From: MED-G105 sp039025235
GTDB taxonomy: Bacteria; Pseudomonadota; Alphaproteobacteria; Caulobacterales; Parvularculaceae
Reading direction: 5' to 3'
Length of the DNA stretch: 64,000 bases
Assembly: GCA_039025235.1 (NCBI GenBank)
Contig: JBCCOS010000014.1
Coordinates: 1 to 64,000 of the forward strand
Part shown: piece by piece, positions 36,373 through 44,758 of the stretch
How the letters are laid out: each line of letters starts with the position of its first letter
How positions within the stretch are numbered: position 1 is the stretch's first letter
Notes under the pieces: generated by a model
Told to the model about the DNA's origin: nothing
The model's input: the letters and a program-made list of their open reading frames with translations, nothing else
Databases searched by the model: none
Program-made: the position numbers and the translations under genes

Positions 36373-37542
36373 ATGCCTCTCGCCGCAGATTTAAGCCACG
36401 TTCGTAGCCTACGAGCCTCGGCTGAGAATTTATTGAACCAAGTGGCAAAACAAGCTGATGCAGAAGCACGAGACCATCTCTCTGTTCGCTTTAATGTTAA
36501 ACAAGCTGCAGAGCTTGTGGGACGTTCGGAGAGTACCATTCGCGCCGCAGAAAATTCAGGTGAACTTCCGTCCCCAAAAAAATCCGAGGCGGGTATGCGG
36601 ATTGGATATGAGCTTGCCGATCTCAATGTAATGAGAGATCATTTCGGCACCCGCCCCTATCGGCAGGAACATGAGGAACCTGTGATCTTGTCGTTCCAAA
36701 ATTTCAAAGGTGGAGTCGGCAAATCTACGACCGCGGTACACGCAGCCCAATATTTCGCTATCAAGGGTTATCGCACCCTTCTCGTTGATATTGATCCGCA
36801 GTCGAGTGCGACGCTTTTATTTGGAATAAATCCAAATATGCATGTCGACGTCGAAGCGACGGTGCTTCCCTATCTCATGGATCAATCTGAAGATTTAACT
36901 TACGCCGTGCGCGGCACTTATTGGGAAGGACTAGATTTAATACCTTCCAACCTAGGGGTTTATGAGGCTGAATACATTATTGCGGGTGGTGGCGGCGATC
37001 CAAATAGACGGTTTGAAAAGCTTCGGACTGGATTGCAGGTTATCGCTGCTCACTATGATATTGTCATTCTAGATCCGCCGCCGGCACTGGGGATGATCAG
37101 TCTCAATGCGCTACGCGCTGCGAACGCAATTGTTATTCCAACACCTCCAGCAGTTGTCGATTACGGATCGACGGTCATGTTTTTGTCGATGTTGGAAGAA
37201 GCTTTAACGGTGATGCAAGAGCGAGGGTTTCCTGCAGAATATCATTTCCTAAAGTTGCTTGCGACCAAAGTTGATGAGCAGAAACTCGCGGAACAGATTA
37301 TTCGCAAGGGAATGGATAGGGCATTTGGTAGGGACATTTTTCCGAACGCGTTGGTTGCTTCTGCTGAGTACAATAGTGGTGCAGCGGGTATGCGGTCGAT
37401 TTACGAAAAGACGTCCGGATTCGACAAAACATATAGGAGGGCTCGCGCAAACCTTGATTTCGTTATGGCGGAAATAGAGGCGGAAGTTCAGGCGATATGG
37501 CCAAGTCATCAAAAGGCAATGAAGCGACGGGGCGCGGCCTGA
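36373..37542 (+). CDS. parA: ParA partition ATPase
   Basis: A 389-residue type Ia ParA (RepA-like). Residues about 38-65 form a helix-turn-helix (NVKQAAELVGRSESTIRAAE) used for operator binding and autorepression. FKGGVGKST at 111-119 is the deviant Walker A motif with the signature Lys, followed by DIDPQSSAT at about 138-146 and ILDPPPALG in the middle of the protein. It moves plasmid copies apart together with ParB and a parS site. It is transcribed divergently from rep and is followed after 121 bases by parB, with a hairpin between them. Confidence 0.95.
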   Translation: MPLAADLSHVRSLRASAENLLNQVAKQADAEARDHLSVRFNVKQAAELVGRSESTIRAAENSGELPSPKKSEAGMRIGYELADLNVMRDHFGTRPYRQEHEEPVILSFQNFKGGVGKSTTAVHAAQYFAIKGYRTLLVDIDPQSSATLLFGINPNMHVDVEATVLPYLMDQSEDLTYAVRGTYWEGLDLIPSNLGVYEAEYIIAGGGGDPNRRFEKLRTGLQVIAAHYDIVILDPPPALGMISLNALRAANAIVIPTPPAVVDYGSTVMFLSMLEEALTVMQERGFPAEYHFLKLLATKVDEQKLAEQIIRKGMDRAFGRDIFPNALVASAEYNSGAAGMRSIYEKTSGFDKTYRRARANLDFVMAEIEAEVQAIWPSHQKAMKRRGAA

Positions 37543-37549
37543 TGGGGGA

Positions 37550-37578
37550 GGGTGGCTACGCGTAGCCACCCTTTCTTT
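37550..37578 (+). terminator. Hairpin between parA and parB
   Basis: GGGTGGCTACG and CGTAGCCACCC form a perfect 22-base palindrome (37550-37571) followed by TTTCTTT. It starts 8 bases after the parA stop. It could end most parA transcripts or attenuate parB; being a perfect palindrome it might also be a parS-type site. Confidence 0.6.
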
Positions 37579-37663
37579 GGACGCCAGGTATAAAGCGGTA
37601 ATACGCTAAATATAAAATAAAAATCAGATTAATTCTTTTAAAACAGGGATCTAGGAGTTTTTG

Positions 37664-38671
37664 ATGGCTTCAAATCTAAAAAGTCTCGACGCCGCTCTTG
37701 ATGGAATTGCTCCGGCGACGGAAATGAATGAATCGCCAAAAGTTAGAAAGCCCAGCGTTTTGCGACAGCGAGATTCGCTCGTCAGCCAAACCGCCTCAGG
37801 CATGATGTCAAGCACGTCGCAAATGAAGGTCGACCCAAAAAATTGCCGAATGTGGACCCGTCATAATCGCTTGTATGATCTTCTTACTCCGGAAAATTGC
37901 TCGGACTTAATTGACGATATTCGCGCTAAGGGACGTAATCATACACCTGCAATTGCCAGAAATTTACGCGATGATCCAGACGGTTTCCAGTATGAAATTA
38001 TCGCTGGCGCCCGTCGACATTTTGCGATTTCTTTTCTTCGTGAACAGGAGGGTATGTCTGAATTACATCTTCAAATAGAGATCCGTAATCTTTCCGATCA
38101 GGAAGCATTTTTGATCTCGGATGCAGAAAATGCAGGACGCAAAGACATCAGCGATTATGAACGAGCTAAAGATTACGCCGGAGCGTTAGCAGATTATTAC
38201 GATGGCAACGTTTCCCAGATGGCAACGGCGATCGGAAAGAAGCGGACGTCCTTACGAAACTTCATCTATCTTGCCGAAATTCCAAACGACATTGTCAACG
38301 CCTTTTTTTCGCCCACGGATATCGCACTCCGATACGCTATGCCATTAAGGCCTAAGTTGAACGACCCAAAAATCAGAAATCGGGTTTTGTCGGCCGCCCA
38401 ACGCATTTCGAAAGAGCAGGATGAAGCCCGTCGACTTGGCAATACACAGGCCTATGACGGGCAATCAGTTTTTAAACAATTATTGTATGCTGCAGCCGAA
38501 GAAAAAGGGCAGGGAGGGGCACATTCTTCCTATCAGCCCATCTTGTCTAACGATGGAAACCTCATTTTTGAAGCCTTAAAAACGAGTAGGTATTACACGA
38601 TCCGAATCCCGACCAAGGATCGAGCGACGTCAGCCCAAATAGCAAAAGAGCTTAAAAAATATCTCACTTGA
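37664..38671 (+). CDS. parB: ParB partition protein
   Basis: A 335-residue ParB/RepB-type protein. ATG 37664 is preceded by AGGAG six bases upstream, so I prefer it to the TTG one codon earlier. The ParB N-terminal nuclease-like (CTPase) domain shows IAGARRHFAISFL near residue 117, and a helix-turn-helix follows (GNVSQMATAIGKKRTSLRNFI, about 185-205) that should bind parS. ParB spreads around parS and stimulates ParA. It belongs to the parAB unit and ends 144 bases before the convergent XRE gene. No rep gene follows, unlike repABC operons. Confidence 0.93.
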   Translation: MASNLKSLDAALDGIAPATEMNESPKVRKPSVLRQRDSLVSQTASGMMSSTSQMKVDPKNCRMWTRHNRLYDLLTPENCSDLIDDIRAKGRNHTPAIARNLRDDPDGFQYEIIAGARRHFAISFLREQEGMSELHLQIEIRNLSDQEAFLISDAENAGRKDISDYERAKDYAGALADYYDGNVSQMATAIGKKRTSLRNFIYLAEIPNDIVNAFFSPTDIALRYAMPLRPKLNDPKIRNRVLSAAQRISKEQDEARRLGNTQAYDGQSVFKQLLYAAAEEKGQGGAHSSYQPILSNDGNLIFEALKTSRYYTIRIPTKDRATSAQIAKELKKYLT

Positions 38672-38815
38672 TTTGTTCGCCGCAAACACCGTCACCTTCG
38701 TGAGGTTCATAGCCGCCAAATAAAGTGTTGCCAGCAAATGAAAAGACGCAATTATCCTTTAGGCTGGCAGTGCAAATGGGGCTAGCAAATTTCAAAAATC
38801 AAGTTTTCAAGCCTC

Positions 38816-39187
38816 TTAGAAATCAAAATAGTCTGTGCCGATATCGCATGCGAGTATAGTGCGTGCTATTGAATGTTTTTCGTTCATACGGCGATGGGAA
38901 CGAAGTCGGTCATAGACACTTTTTAGAACGTGGTCGAAGCCATCGCGGGGCTCTTCTTCCAAGCGCTCTAGATTTTCATCCATAAACATGTACGCAAATA
39001 AGAGCCTCTCAATACTACAATTAAGATCTGTGGCAACGTGCTTTAGCGTTTGTGAGGTGACTGGTGAGGTGTAATTCAAAAGCCGCGATAGGTGCGAACG
39101 ATGAATTCCCAAACGGTTTGCCGCATCTTTTGGCTGGTAACCATATGTTTCCGCCCAAAGAACGATTATATCATTTAGATCTGTCAA
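38816..39187 (-). CDS. XRE-like helix-turn-helix regulator
   Basis: A 123-residue protein. WAETYGYQPKDAANRLGIHRSHLSRLLNY (about residues 11-39) is a helix-turn-helix of the Cro/XRE type, followed by TLKHVATDL, the fourth helix. The C-terminal half is acidic and shows no known domain. It lies alone on the minus strand between parB and the tra operon, divergent from the latter across about 600 bases that contain the TCTCNNGAGA-type sites. A role in controlling tra expression is plausible but unproven. Confidence 0.75.
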   Translation of the reverse strand: MTDLNDIIVLWAETYGYQPKDAANRLGIHRSHLSRLLNYTSPVTSQTLKHVATDLNCSIERLLFAYMFMDENLERLEEEPRDGFDHVLKSVYDRLRSHRRMNEKHSIARTILACDIGTDYFDF

Positions 39188-39826
39188 ACTCTCCCCCGAA
39201 CTTAAAGAGCGTTAACCCAACAATGCTTCTTGTCAGGAAGCATTCAGTAGACGTGTCAAACATTCAAGGGTGAAATTGCCTCACATGCAATTTAAAGCGT
39301 ATAAATTGTCTGTAAAATGAACAAACAACACCTCTGTAGGGTTCAAGTCACTTCCCATCAGCCTAATAGGTGAGCTGAATAAATGTTAAGTGCTGGAAAA
39401 GACAAGAAAACACCACTGTCTTCATAACTCCCGTTTTCAGTAAACGCCCGAGATTTCATTTCGGTAGAGAAAATATTAGTCGTTTGGATCTGTAAGAACG
39501 CGTGCGGTCGCGCTGGGTGAGTTGATATATTAGGGTTTAAAAACAGCTCAGTACGGCCTTACATTCTCTAGGCACTTTCCTCATAGGTCCTTCTTTAATC
39601 AAAAAATATGAACCGGTTTTTCAACGAAACTAAGTTTCGTCGTATTTTGCTCGTCATCAAAACTGTCATGAGAAAAAACCCGTCTCTCATGAGACGAAAG
39701 TGCGGTTCAATGAGAGTGAGCATGCCTCTCAAGAGAATAATAGTCGGTGTAATGCACAACTAAATTCTAGATATTCCGAAACTAAGAATTCATGATGTGT
39801 GTACGTCAGTGGATGGTATACAGATC
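39188..39826. promoter_or_regulatory. tra operon upstream region with repeated palindromes
   Basis: A gene-free stretch between the XRE gene and the first tra-operon gene. It holds ACGAAACT-A-AGTTTCGT (39624-39640, perfect 8-base arms), then TCATGAGA (39666-39673), TCTCATGAGA (39685-39694, perfect) and TCTCAAGAGA (39727-39736, arms TCTC/GAGA). The last two full sites are 42 bases apart, about four helical turns. This looks like an operator array for the tra promoter or part of oriT. Confidence 0.5.
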
Positions 39827-39982
39827 ATGATAAGAAATAGTTTTTTCGTTTTTATGTTATTGGTGAGCGTGTCTTGCGCGACAGGCGAGGCAACAGGCGA
39901 TACCTCTCTCGCTCCCATCAAAGAAAAGAAAGAACGTATTGCGTATACGAATGGCGCTTATGTAATTAAAGGCCGTGAATAA
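39827..39982 (+). CDS. Small exported or lipoprotein-like protein
   Basis: A 51-residue product from ATG 39827; a GTG at 39797 in the same frame would spoil the signal. Residues 1-16 are hydrophobic with Cys16 at the end (VSVSC), close to a lipobox but with Ser at -3. The mature part, about 35 residues, is charged and unrecognised. Its stop overlaps the dsbC ATG by one base, so it is the first gene of the transfer operon. Small lipoproteins often open such operons, and an entry-exclusion or lysis-like role cannot be excluded. Confidence 0.55.
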   Translation: MIRNSFFVFMLLVSVSCATGEATGDTSLAPIKEKKERIAYTNGAYVIKGRE

Positions 39983-40785
39983 TGAAACACGTTCCTCTCT
40001 TCCTAAAACAACACTTATTTCCTCTCGGTTCAGTGTTGGCGCTTGTTATCGGGTTAACTTCTCATGCGACAGCGGAAGATCATTCGTTAGTCTCTGCAAC
40101 GACAGAGTTCGTTGAAAAAACGGAAAGGCAAATGAAGACCACATTTCATAGTCTCTCCATAACGGATTACCGGCCAGCGCCTATTCCAGGTCTTTTCCAA
40201 GCTGATATCGGGGGGCGTATCGTTTATTATTTTCCGGGTCAGAAAGGAGAGGGTAGTGACGCCAATGTCGGTGAGATGCTTGTTTTTGGACAGATATTCG
40301 ACGCACAAGGCGTTGATTTAACGTCTCAAGCCTTACAGGAAACCCAGCAACAAAAAATGGCGGAGATCGATCTTGATCTCGCATTGACATTCGGCCCTGA
40401 GGGTGCGCCAGAAATCGTGGAATTTACAAATCCAGACTGCGGATATTGTCGTCTGTTAAACAACTTCGTCGGCGCTCAAACAGAGCTGGGTCAACCGATC
40501 AGTCGTAAAATTATATTTGCAACGTATACCAAGCAGTCGCTTAAGAAGGCTGAACATATTCTATGCTCGCCAGATAAAGAAGTTGCTTTCAATGAAATTT
40601 ATGGGGGTGCGGCGCCAGACCTTCTTTCTTGCTCTGAGGGCAGAGAGATAGCGGAGGCGCACGCCCAAATGTCGAGATCGATCGGTGTTCAGGGAACGCC
40701 TACCGTTTGGCTCGACGGCCGCCCCGTTGAGGGATTTCGGCAAGGTGAAATCATGGCGTTCCTTCAATCTAAGAGGCAGAAATGA
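39982..40785 (+). CDS. dsbC: DsbC-like thiol:disulfide isomerase of the transfer operon
   Basis: A 267-residue periplasmic protein with a signal peptide (about residues 1-31, ending ATA). The N-terminal part corresponds to the DsbC dimerisation domain, and the C-terminal thioredoxin fold carries C153-G-Y-C156 and the cis-Pro region GTPTVWLDG. It should shuffle disulfides in Cys-rich Tra proteins such as TraN, TraU and TraH, which follow in the operon. The stop overlaps the traA start by four bases. Confidence 0.9.
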   Translation: MKHVPLFLKQHLFPLGSVLALVIGLTSHATAEDHSLVSATTEFVEKTERQMKTTFHSLSITDYRPAPIPGLFQADIGGRIVYYFPGQKGEGSDANVGEMLVFGQIFDAQGVDLTSQALQETQQQKMAEIDLDLALTFGPEGAPEIVEFTNPDCGYCRLLNNFVGAQTELGQPISRKIIFATYTKQSLKKAEHILCSPDKEVAFNEIYGGAAPDLLSCSEGREIAEAHAQMSRSIGVQGTPTVWLDGRPVEGFRQGEIMAFLQSKRQK

Positions 40786-41108
40786 CTATTTCGAATCTCA
40801 CCGAACGAGGCGCGCTTTCCCTAAAGAAAAAGGCGATGTTTCTCACTGTAGCCGTCGCCGCATCGACATCGAGCGCAATGGCCTTCACGGCCCCAGCGGC
40901 TGGTTCTCTAGGGTATGACCTTTACGACATTGTCGTGAACCAGGGAATCTTGGGCCCTGTCGGGTTTATGGCCGCAGTGATCATGCTGGTCATTGGCGCC
41001 GGTTCGCTTGTCCGCGGCGCCGTCTTACCAGGCATATTCGGCATCATTGGCGCGGCCGCTGTCTTCTCGGCCGACCAAGTCGTCACCACCCTCGGCTTCG
41101 TCATCTGA
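40782..41108 (+). CDS. traA: TraA conjugative pilin
   Basis: A 108-residue propilin. A long leader (about residues 1-35, ending SAMA-F) is followed by a short mature pilin with two hydrophobic helices around residues 58-75 and 80-105, and a charged turn SLVRGAV, as in F TraA (121 residues). It forms the pilus filament. An extensive inverted repeat follows the gene (41150-41247) and may stabilise the pilin portion of the mRNA. It overlaps dsbC by four bases and is separated from traL by 156 bases, the largest gap in this part of the operon. Confidence 0.9.
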   Translation: MTISNLTERGALSLKKKAMFLTVAVAASTSSAMAFTAPAAGSLGYDLYDIVVNQGILGPVGFMAAVIMLVIGAGSLVRGAVLPGIFGIIGAAAVFSADQVVTTLGFVI

Positions 41109-41149
41109 GACGAAGTCGGCCCCAAAGCCGGCTTGATCGCCGGTAGATG

Positions 41150-41247
41150 GGCGAACGGTGGGGATCAAGCGTCATAAACAAGTCTGGCGCGACCACTAGC
41201 AAGAGATCGCACGTCCCCCGGGCGACCTCTGATCCCCGCCGTTCGCC
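41150..41247 (+). repeat. Long stem-loop between traA and traL
   Basis: Left arm GGCGAACGGTGGGGATCA (41150-41167) and right arm TGATCCCCGCCGTTCGCC (41230-41247) are complementary at 17 of 18 positions, with 62 bases between. There is no T-run, so it is more likely an mRNA-stabilising structure or processing site after the pilin gene than a terminator. Confidence 0.75.
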
Positions 41248-41264
41248 AATAAATTGGTATAGAA

Positions 41265-41531
41265 ATGAAAACACGCGTCCCACAATACCTACATTTGCCG
41301 CCGCAAGTACTGTGGTTTGATACGCATGAACTCTTGGTTCTTGTGGCGGCCTATATCGGTTCTCTGCTGCTTAAAGGTCATTCTTGGATTGTGATGTTAG
41401 CGCTTGCCGTCTTCGTTATTCAATTCAAACGAAAGAAGCCGCGTGGATATATCGCCCATCTTTTCTATCGAACGGGTCTCTTCCAACTGAAACATTACCC
41501 CGTTCCAGTGGCGAGGAGGTTCTATGACTGA
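41265..41531 (+). CDS. traL: TraL transfer protein
   Basis: An 88-residue small inner-membrane protein matching F TraL (91 residues). The pattern YLHLPPQVLWFD, a hydrophobic segment at about 24-48 and KKPRGYIAHLFYRTGL is typical. TraL is a VirB3-like component needed for pilus assembly. Its 3' end overlaps traE by eight bases. Confidence 0.88.
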   Translation: MKTRVPQYLHLPPQVLWFDTHELLVLVAAYIGSLLLKGHSWIVMLALAVFVIQFKRKKPRGYIAHLFYRTGLFQLKHYPVPVARRFYD

Positions 41532-42159
41532 CGCGGCACAAATAAGCGACAGCCATATTCCGGCCGACCAGGGCGGATCTGGATTTATTAATCGATACTT
41601 ACAGGGATCATCGAATCTATGGGCGGAAAACCGTATCCTAAAGTTCGTCAGTATTACGTGCCTCTGCAGCGTTATATTGATGTCAATACTGGTTTATACG
41701 CTTTCCAATAGGACGCGAACGATTGTTGTTCCCTTCGGGGGAGACACGCCCGAACTTCTGATTGTCGGCAATGATCCCTCGATGGAGTATTTGGCCGCGA
41801 TTGCCAAAAATGTCGTTCATCTAACGGGAACGTACACCGCGTCGACCGCCGAGCATCAATTCAACGAAGTCCTAAAGTTCGTACACCCATCCGTCTATAA
41901 TCAAGTACGTGACGATTGGAAAAAGCTTGTTCAAAGTCTGCGAGACTACCGAGAGGTAAGTTTCGCGACCTATATCATGCCGCAAAAGCCGATTGAGGTT
42001 TTTGGCGATAAGATGCGGGTCCCAGCTCAACGATCGCGCTATCTCGGCGGAAAGTCCAACACCGAAACCGGCCACGTCGTCATCGACTATGTCATCGAGA
42101 ATGGACGTTGGTGGATGACGTCTGTGGAGTTTGTTCCCTCCGGCGGGGTCTCACGATGA
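41524..42159 (+). CDS. traE: TraE transfer protein
   Basis: A 211-residue VirB5/VirB8-like inner-membrane protein; F TraE is 188 residues. A single membrane helix (about residues 39-60) anchors a periplasmic domain that contains EVSFATYI and a VIDYVIENGRWW end. It takes part in pilus assembly. It overlaps traL by eight bases and traK by four. Confidence 0.87.
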   Translation: MTDAAQISDSHIPADQGGSGFINRYLQGSSNLWAENRILKFVSITCLCSVILMSILVYTLSNRTRTIVVPFGGDTPELLIVGNDPSMEYLAAIAKNVVHLTGTYTASTAEHQFNEVLKFVHPSVYNQVRDDWKKLVQSLRDYREVSFATYIMPQKPIEVFGDKMRVPAQRSRYLGGKSNTETGHVVIDYVIENGRWWMTSVEFVPSGGVSR

Positions 42160-42908
42160 GACAGCATATAGCCCACTTGGCGACGTTTTTCGCGTCGGTG
42201 TTGTTGACGACTGCGATGGCTGATGACCGCAATTACGGGATCGTCGTCTATCCTGAAAGTCCGGTAACCGTTCAGTTGTCAAACCGCGACATTAATAGAT
42301 TGGTTTGCCAAAGCGGCTCGATGGAGGACATCAAATATTCGACTGAGAAGGGCATTATCGTTGAGGGCGCCGGTTCCGATTTCTTCGTGAAATTTCAAAT
42401 GATCGAAGTGGGCGAGCAAAGGACCTTTGTACAGGCGCGCTCGGAGTTTTTCGTCCGTTGCGGCGGAAAAATGTACACGCTGTTCGGTGAGCCAAAGAAC
42501 ATTAAAGCCCAAACGATTTTCCTCGGCGGCGAAACAAAGGGCGAGGAAGAAAACGTTGCCGTTTTCAATCCGATGTCTGATGAAGAACGCGTCATTTCGA
42601 TTACGCATTCTATCTTAAAAGATGAAACGCCCGCGTCGTTCTCAAGCGTTTCCCTTGATGAGCCTTACAAGAGCGGTCTTATTCCGGGTGTCGATATCCG
42701 CCGCCGCACGCATTTTCATGTTGAGGGGACGGGGCTTTCAGCCGCTGAATTTTTAATCCGCGCTTCGCGGCGTGTGCGCTTGCAAGAGGCGGAATTCATG
42801 CGCCGGGCCTTCGGAAATTCAATCTACGCCATCACGCTCGAAACGCCAGAACTTGGGGCCGGTGACGTGACGCGCGCCGTCATTGTTTACCGGGGAGTGA
42901 GCCGATGA
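42156..42908 (+). CDS. traK: TraK outer-membrane core secretin-like protein
   Basis: A 250-residue periplasmic protein; F TraK is 242. ATG 42156 overlaps the traE stop (ATGA) and is followed by a signal peptide (residues 1-22, ending AMA); an in-frame earlier start at 42108 lies inside traE. TraK is the VirB9 equivalent in the outer-membrane core with TraV and TraB. The Arg-rich C-terminal half and conserved Val-rich beta strands fit. It overlaps traB by four bases. Confidence 0.87.
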   Translation: MRQHIAHLATFFASVLLTTAMADDRNYGIVVYPESPVTVQLSNRDINRLVCQSGSMEDIKYSTEKGIIVEGAGSDFFVKFQMIEVGEQRTFVQARSEFFVRCGGKMYTLFGEPKNIKAQTIFLGGETKGEEENVAVFNPMSDEERVISITHSILKDETPASFSSVSLDEPYKSGLIPGVDIRRRTHFHVEGTGLSAAEFLIRASRRVRLQEAEFMRRAFGNSIYAITLETPELGAGDVTRAVIVYRGVSR

Positions 42909-44161
42909 ATTTCCGTGAACGTCTGGACGCTTTGCCGTCCTCGAAGCGCCAACTTCTCTACGTTGTATCATCGTTAGGCGCAATTTGCGTCGTCGGATTA
43001 GGCGCTTGGTCGTTGAAGTCCGAACGTAAATTAGAAGAGGCGGAAACCGCTGAAATCGGGAAGGTCGCTCACACTGCCGACCTCTTGGAGGACACGCTTA
43101 AGGAACGGGTCGAGACCCGCGTTAATGAACTCGAACAAGATAATGCGGACGTCAAGAGCTTGCTCAATGAAGTCATTGACACCCTGAACCGGAGTAAGCG
43201 TGAGAATGATAGATCTATCAAACGTCTAGAAGATGGGATTGAACAGTCCAAACGTGAAGCGGAAGCGATCGCCGCTGACGCTGATGAAACCGATGTTGAT
43301 TTATCGCCCAAAAACGAACTCGCCACGATTGGACGTCAGGTCGCGCCAACCTATCCCCCGCCGCCGCCCGGAACCGGACAGCCAATACCGCCTGTAGGAC
43401 TGCAATCGGCGAACTACACCCCGCCGCCGCCCCCTGAGCCTATTGTCCTTGGCGCGATTTCAACAGGCGTTGTCACTGGGTTTCAAGCGCCGGAAAAAAA
43501 AAGCCCGAACGGGCAAGACGGGATCTATTTACCGCCTGGCTTTATGAATGCCCGGTTGCTGACGGGTGTTGACGCGCTTGTTTCACAAGGAGCGACGGGC
43601 AACCCAGAACCGATTATCGCGCGTGTTCAGGCGCCTGCGGTCCTACCGAATCATGTACGCGCGAACCTGCAAGGCTGTTTTGTTGTGGGGTCAGCGACCG
43701 GCAGTCTTGCAAAAGAGCGCGTTGAAGTAAGAGCAGTGTCTCTTTCATGCATTGATTTTCAAGAGCGCGCGATCGTTGATGTACCAATTAAAGGCTTCTT
43801 CGTCGATACGGACGGAAAGAAAGGCCTGTCGGGCCGTGTTGTGACGCGATCAGGCGCTTTACTCGCCAGATCTTTTGTCGCCGGCGTTCTGTCAGGTTTT
43901 GGAGAGGCTGTCCAAGCAAGTGCCGGCACAAGGGCGGTTTCTCCTCTCGGAGAGGTTCGCTCGTTCGATGCGGCGGATGTCGCTACGGCCGGGCTCGGGG
44001 GCGGGGTCTCTCAAGCCTCCGAGGACTTATCTGAACTTTATCTCGAATTGGCGCGTCAAGCCGGTCCCGTTGTCGAAGTGGGCGCGGGTAAGGACGTCGT
44101 TCTTGTCGTCCAAGAGGGCGTAACGCTCACCATAAGGAGGGACGTTAATGTCGTACAATAA
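42905..44161 (+). CDS. traB: TraB core-complex protein
   Basis: A 418-residue VirB10 equivalent; F TraB is 475. A membrane helix lies at residues 17-36, a coiled coil rich in Glu, Lys and Leu spans about 41-130, and a proline-rich stretch (YPPPPPG, YTPPPPPEP) spans about 150-178, followed by the conserved C-terminal beta domain with AKERVEVRAVSLSC. It spans both membranes and forms the secretion channel with TraK and TraV. It overlaps traK by four bases and traV by 14. Confidence 0.92.
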   Translation: MNFRERLDALPSSKRQLLYVVSSLGAICVVGLGAWSLKSERKLEEAETAEIGKVAHTADLLEDTLKERVETRVNELEQDNADVKSLLNEVIDTLNRSKRENDRSIKRLEDGIEQSKREAEAIAADADETDVDLSPKNELATIGRQVAPTYPPPPPGTGQPIPPVGLQSANYTPPPPPEPIVLGAISTGVVTGFQAPEKKSPNGQDGIYLPPGFMNARLLTGVDALVSQGATGNPEPIIARVQAPAVLPNHVRANLQGCFVVGSATGSLAKERVEVRAVSLSCIDFQERAIVDVPIKGFFVDTDGKKGLSGRVVTRSGALLARSFVAGVLSGFGEAVQASAGTRAVSPLGEVRSFDAADVATAGLGGGVSQASEDLSELYLELARQAGPVVEVGAGKDVVLVVQEGVTLTIRRDVNVVQ

Positions 44162-44754
44162 TAGTTCATTGGCCCACTGGGCGCTTCTGATCTTGGGCTG
44201 TTTTACGAACGGTTGCGCTTCCTTCTTGCCTTATGAAGATGACTTTGCCTGCAAAAACGAAGACCATGGCCAGTGCATTCACCCTGAAGCGGCTTATCGT
44301 GAAGCCGTCACGGAAACCGCGCCGGATGCCGGTTTTCGGGAAGTCAACCACTCGCAGAAGAAGAAGCGCCGCGCCGCAAGGTCAACCCGACTTGGTGGCC
44401 GTCGGGTACGATGGCTATCAGGAAGCTGTTTATAGCCAATTAAAAACGATGATCGAGCGGCCTGTCACGCCAATGGTGGCGCCGGCGAAAACGATACGAA
44501 CGCTCATACTTCCTTATACCGATAACCAGTCAGAGGGCCGGCTTTATATGCCGCGTTATGTGTTCTCCGTGTTGCAAGGCCCAAAATTTGTATTGGGTGA
44601 TTATTTGACAAGCGGTGAACGGGATCTCGCTGGGACGCTCGCAAACGGTCTTTTCACATCCCCGGCAAGCACCGCTGGATCGCCGAAACGGCTGACGCCA
44701 ACCGCTGCGGCCGGAAAATCAAAAAACAATCGACAGAGCAAAAGCGGGAACTAA
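44148..44754 (+). pseudogene. traV: traV lipoprotein gene with a +1 frameshift
   Basis: The 5' part starts at ATG 44148, seven bases after AAGGAGG, and encodes a lipoprotein signal (TNGCAS) and FACKNEDHGQCIHPEAAY, as in TraV. That frame is then lost: the C-terminal TraV sequence, with RPVTPMVAPAKTIRTLILPY and YMPRYVFSVLQGP, lies in the +1 frame from about 44330 to 44754. The switch falls near AGAAGAAGAAG (44355-44368). The whole interval is 607 bases, one more than a multiple of three, and would give 201 residues with one base removed. TraV is an essential outer-membrane lipoprotein of the core complex, so the shift is either a knockout, a sequencing error or a programmed slip. Confidence 0.85.
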
Positions 44755-44758
44755 ACTC

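Noticed and set aside
38663..38790. Short minus-strand frame rich in Gly and Cys between parB and the XRE gene
   Set aside because: About 42 codons with only a TTG start and overlap with the parB end; insufficient evidence for a gene.
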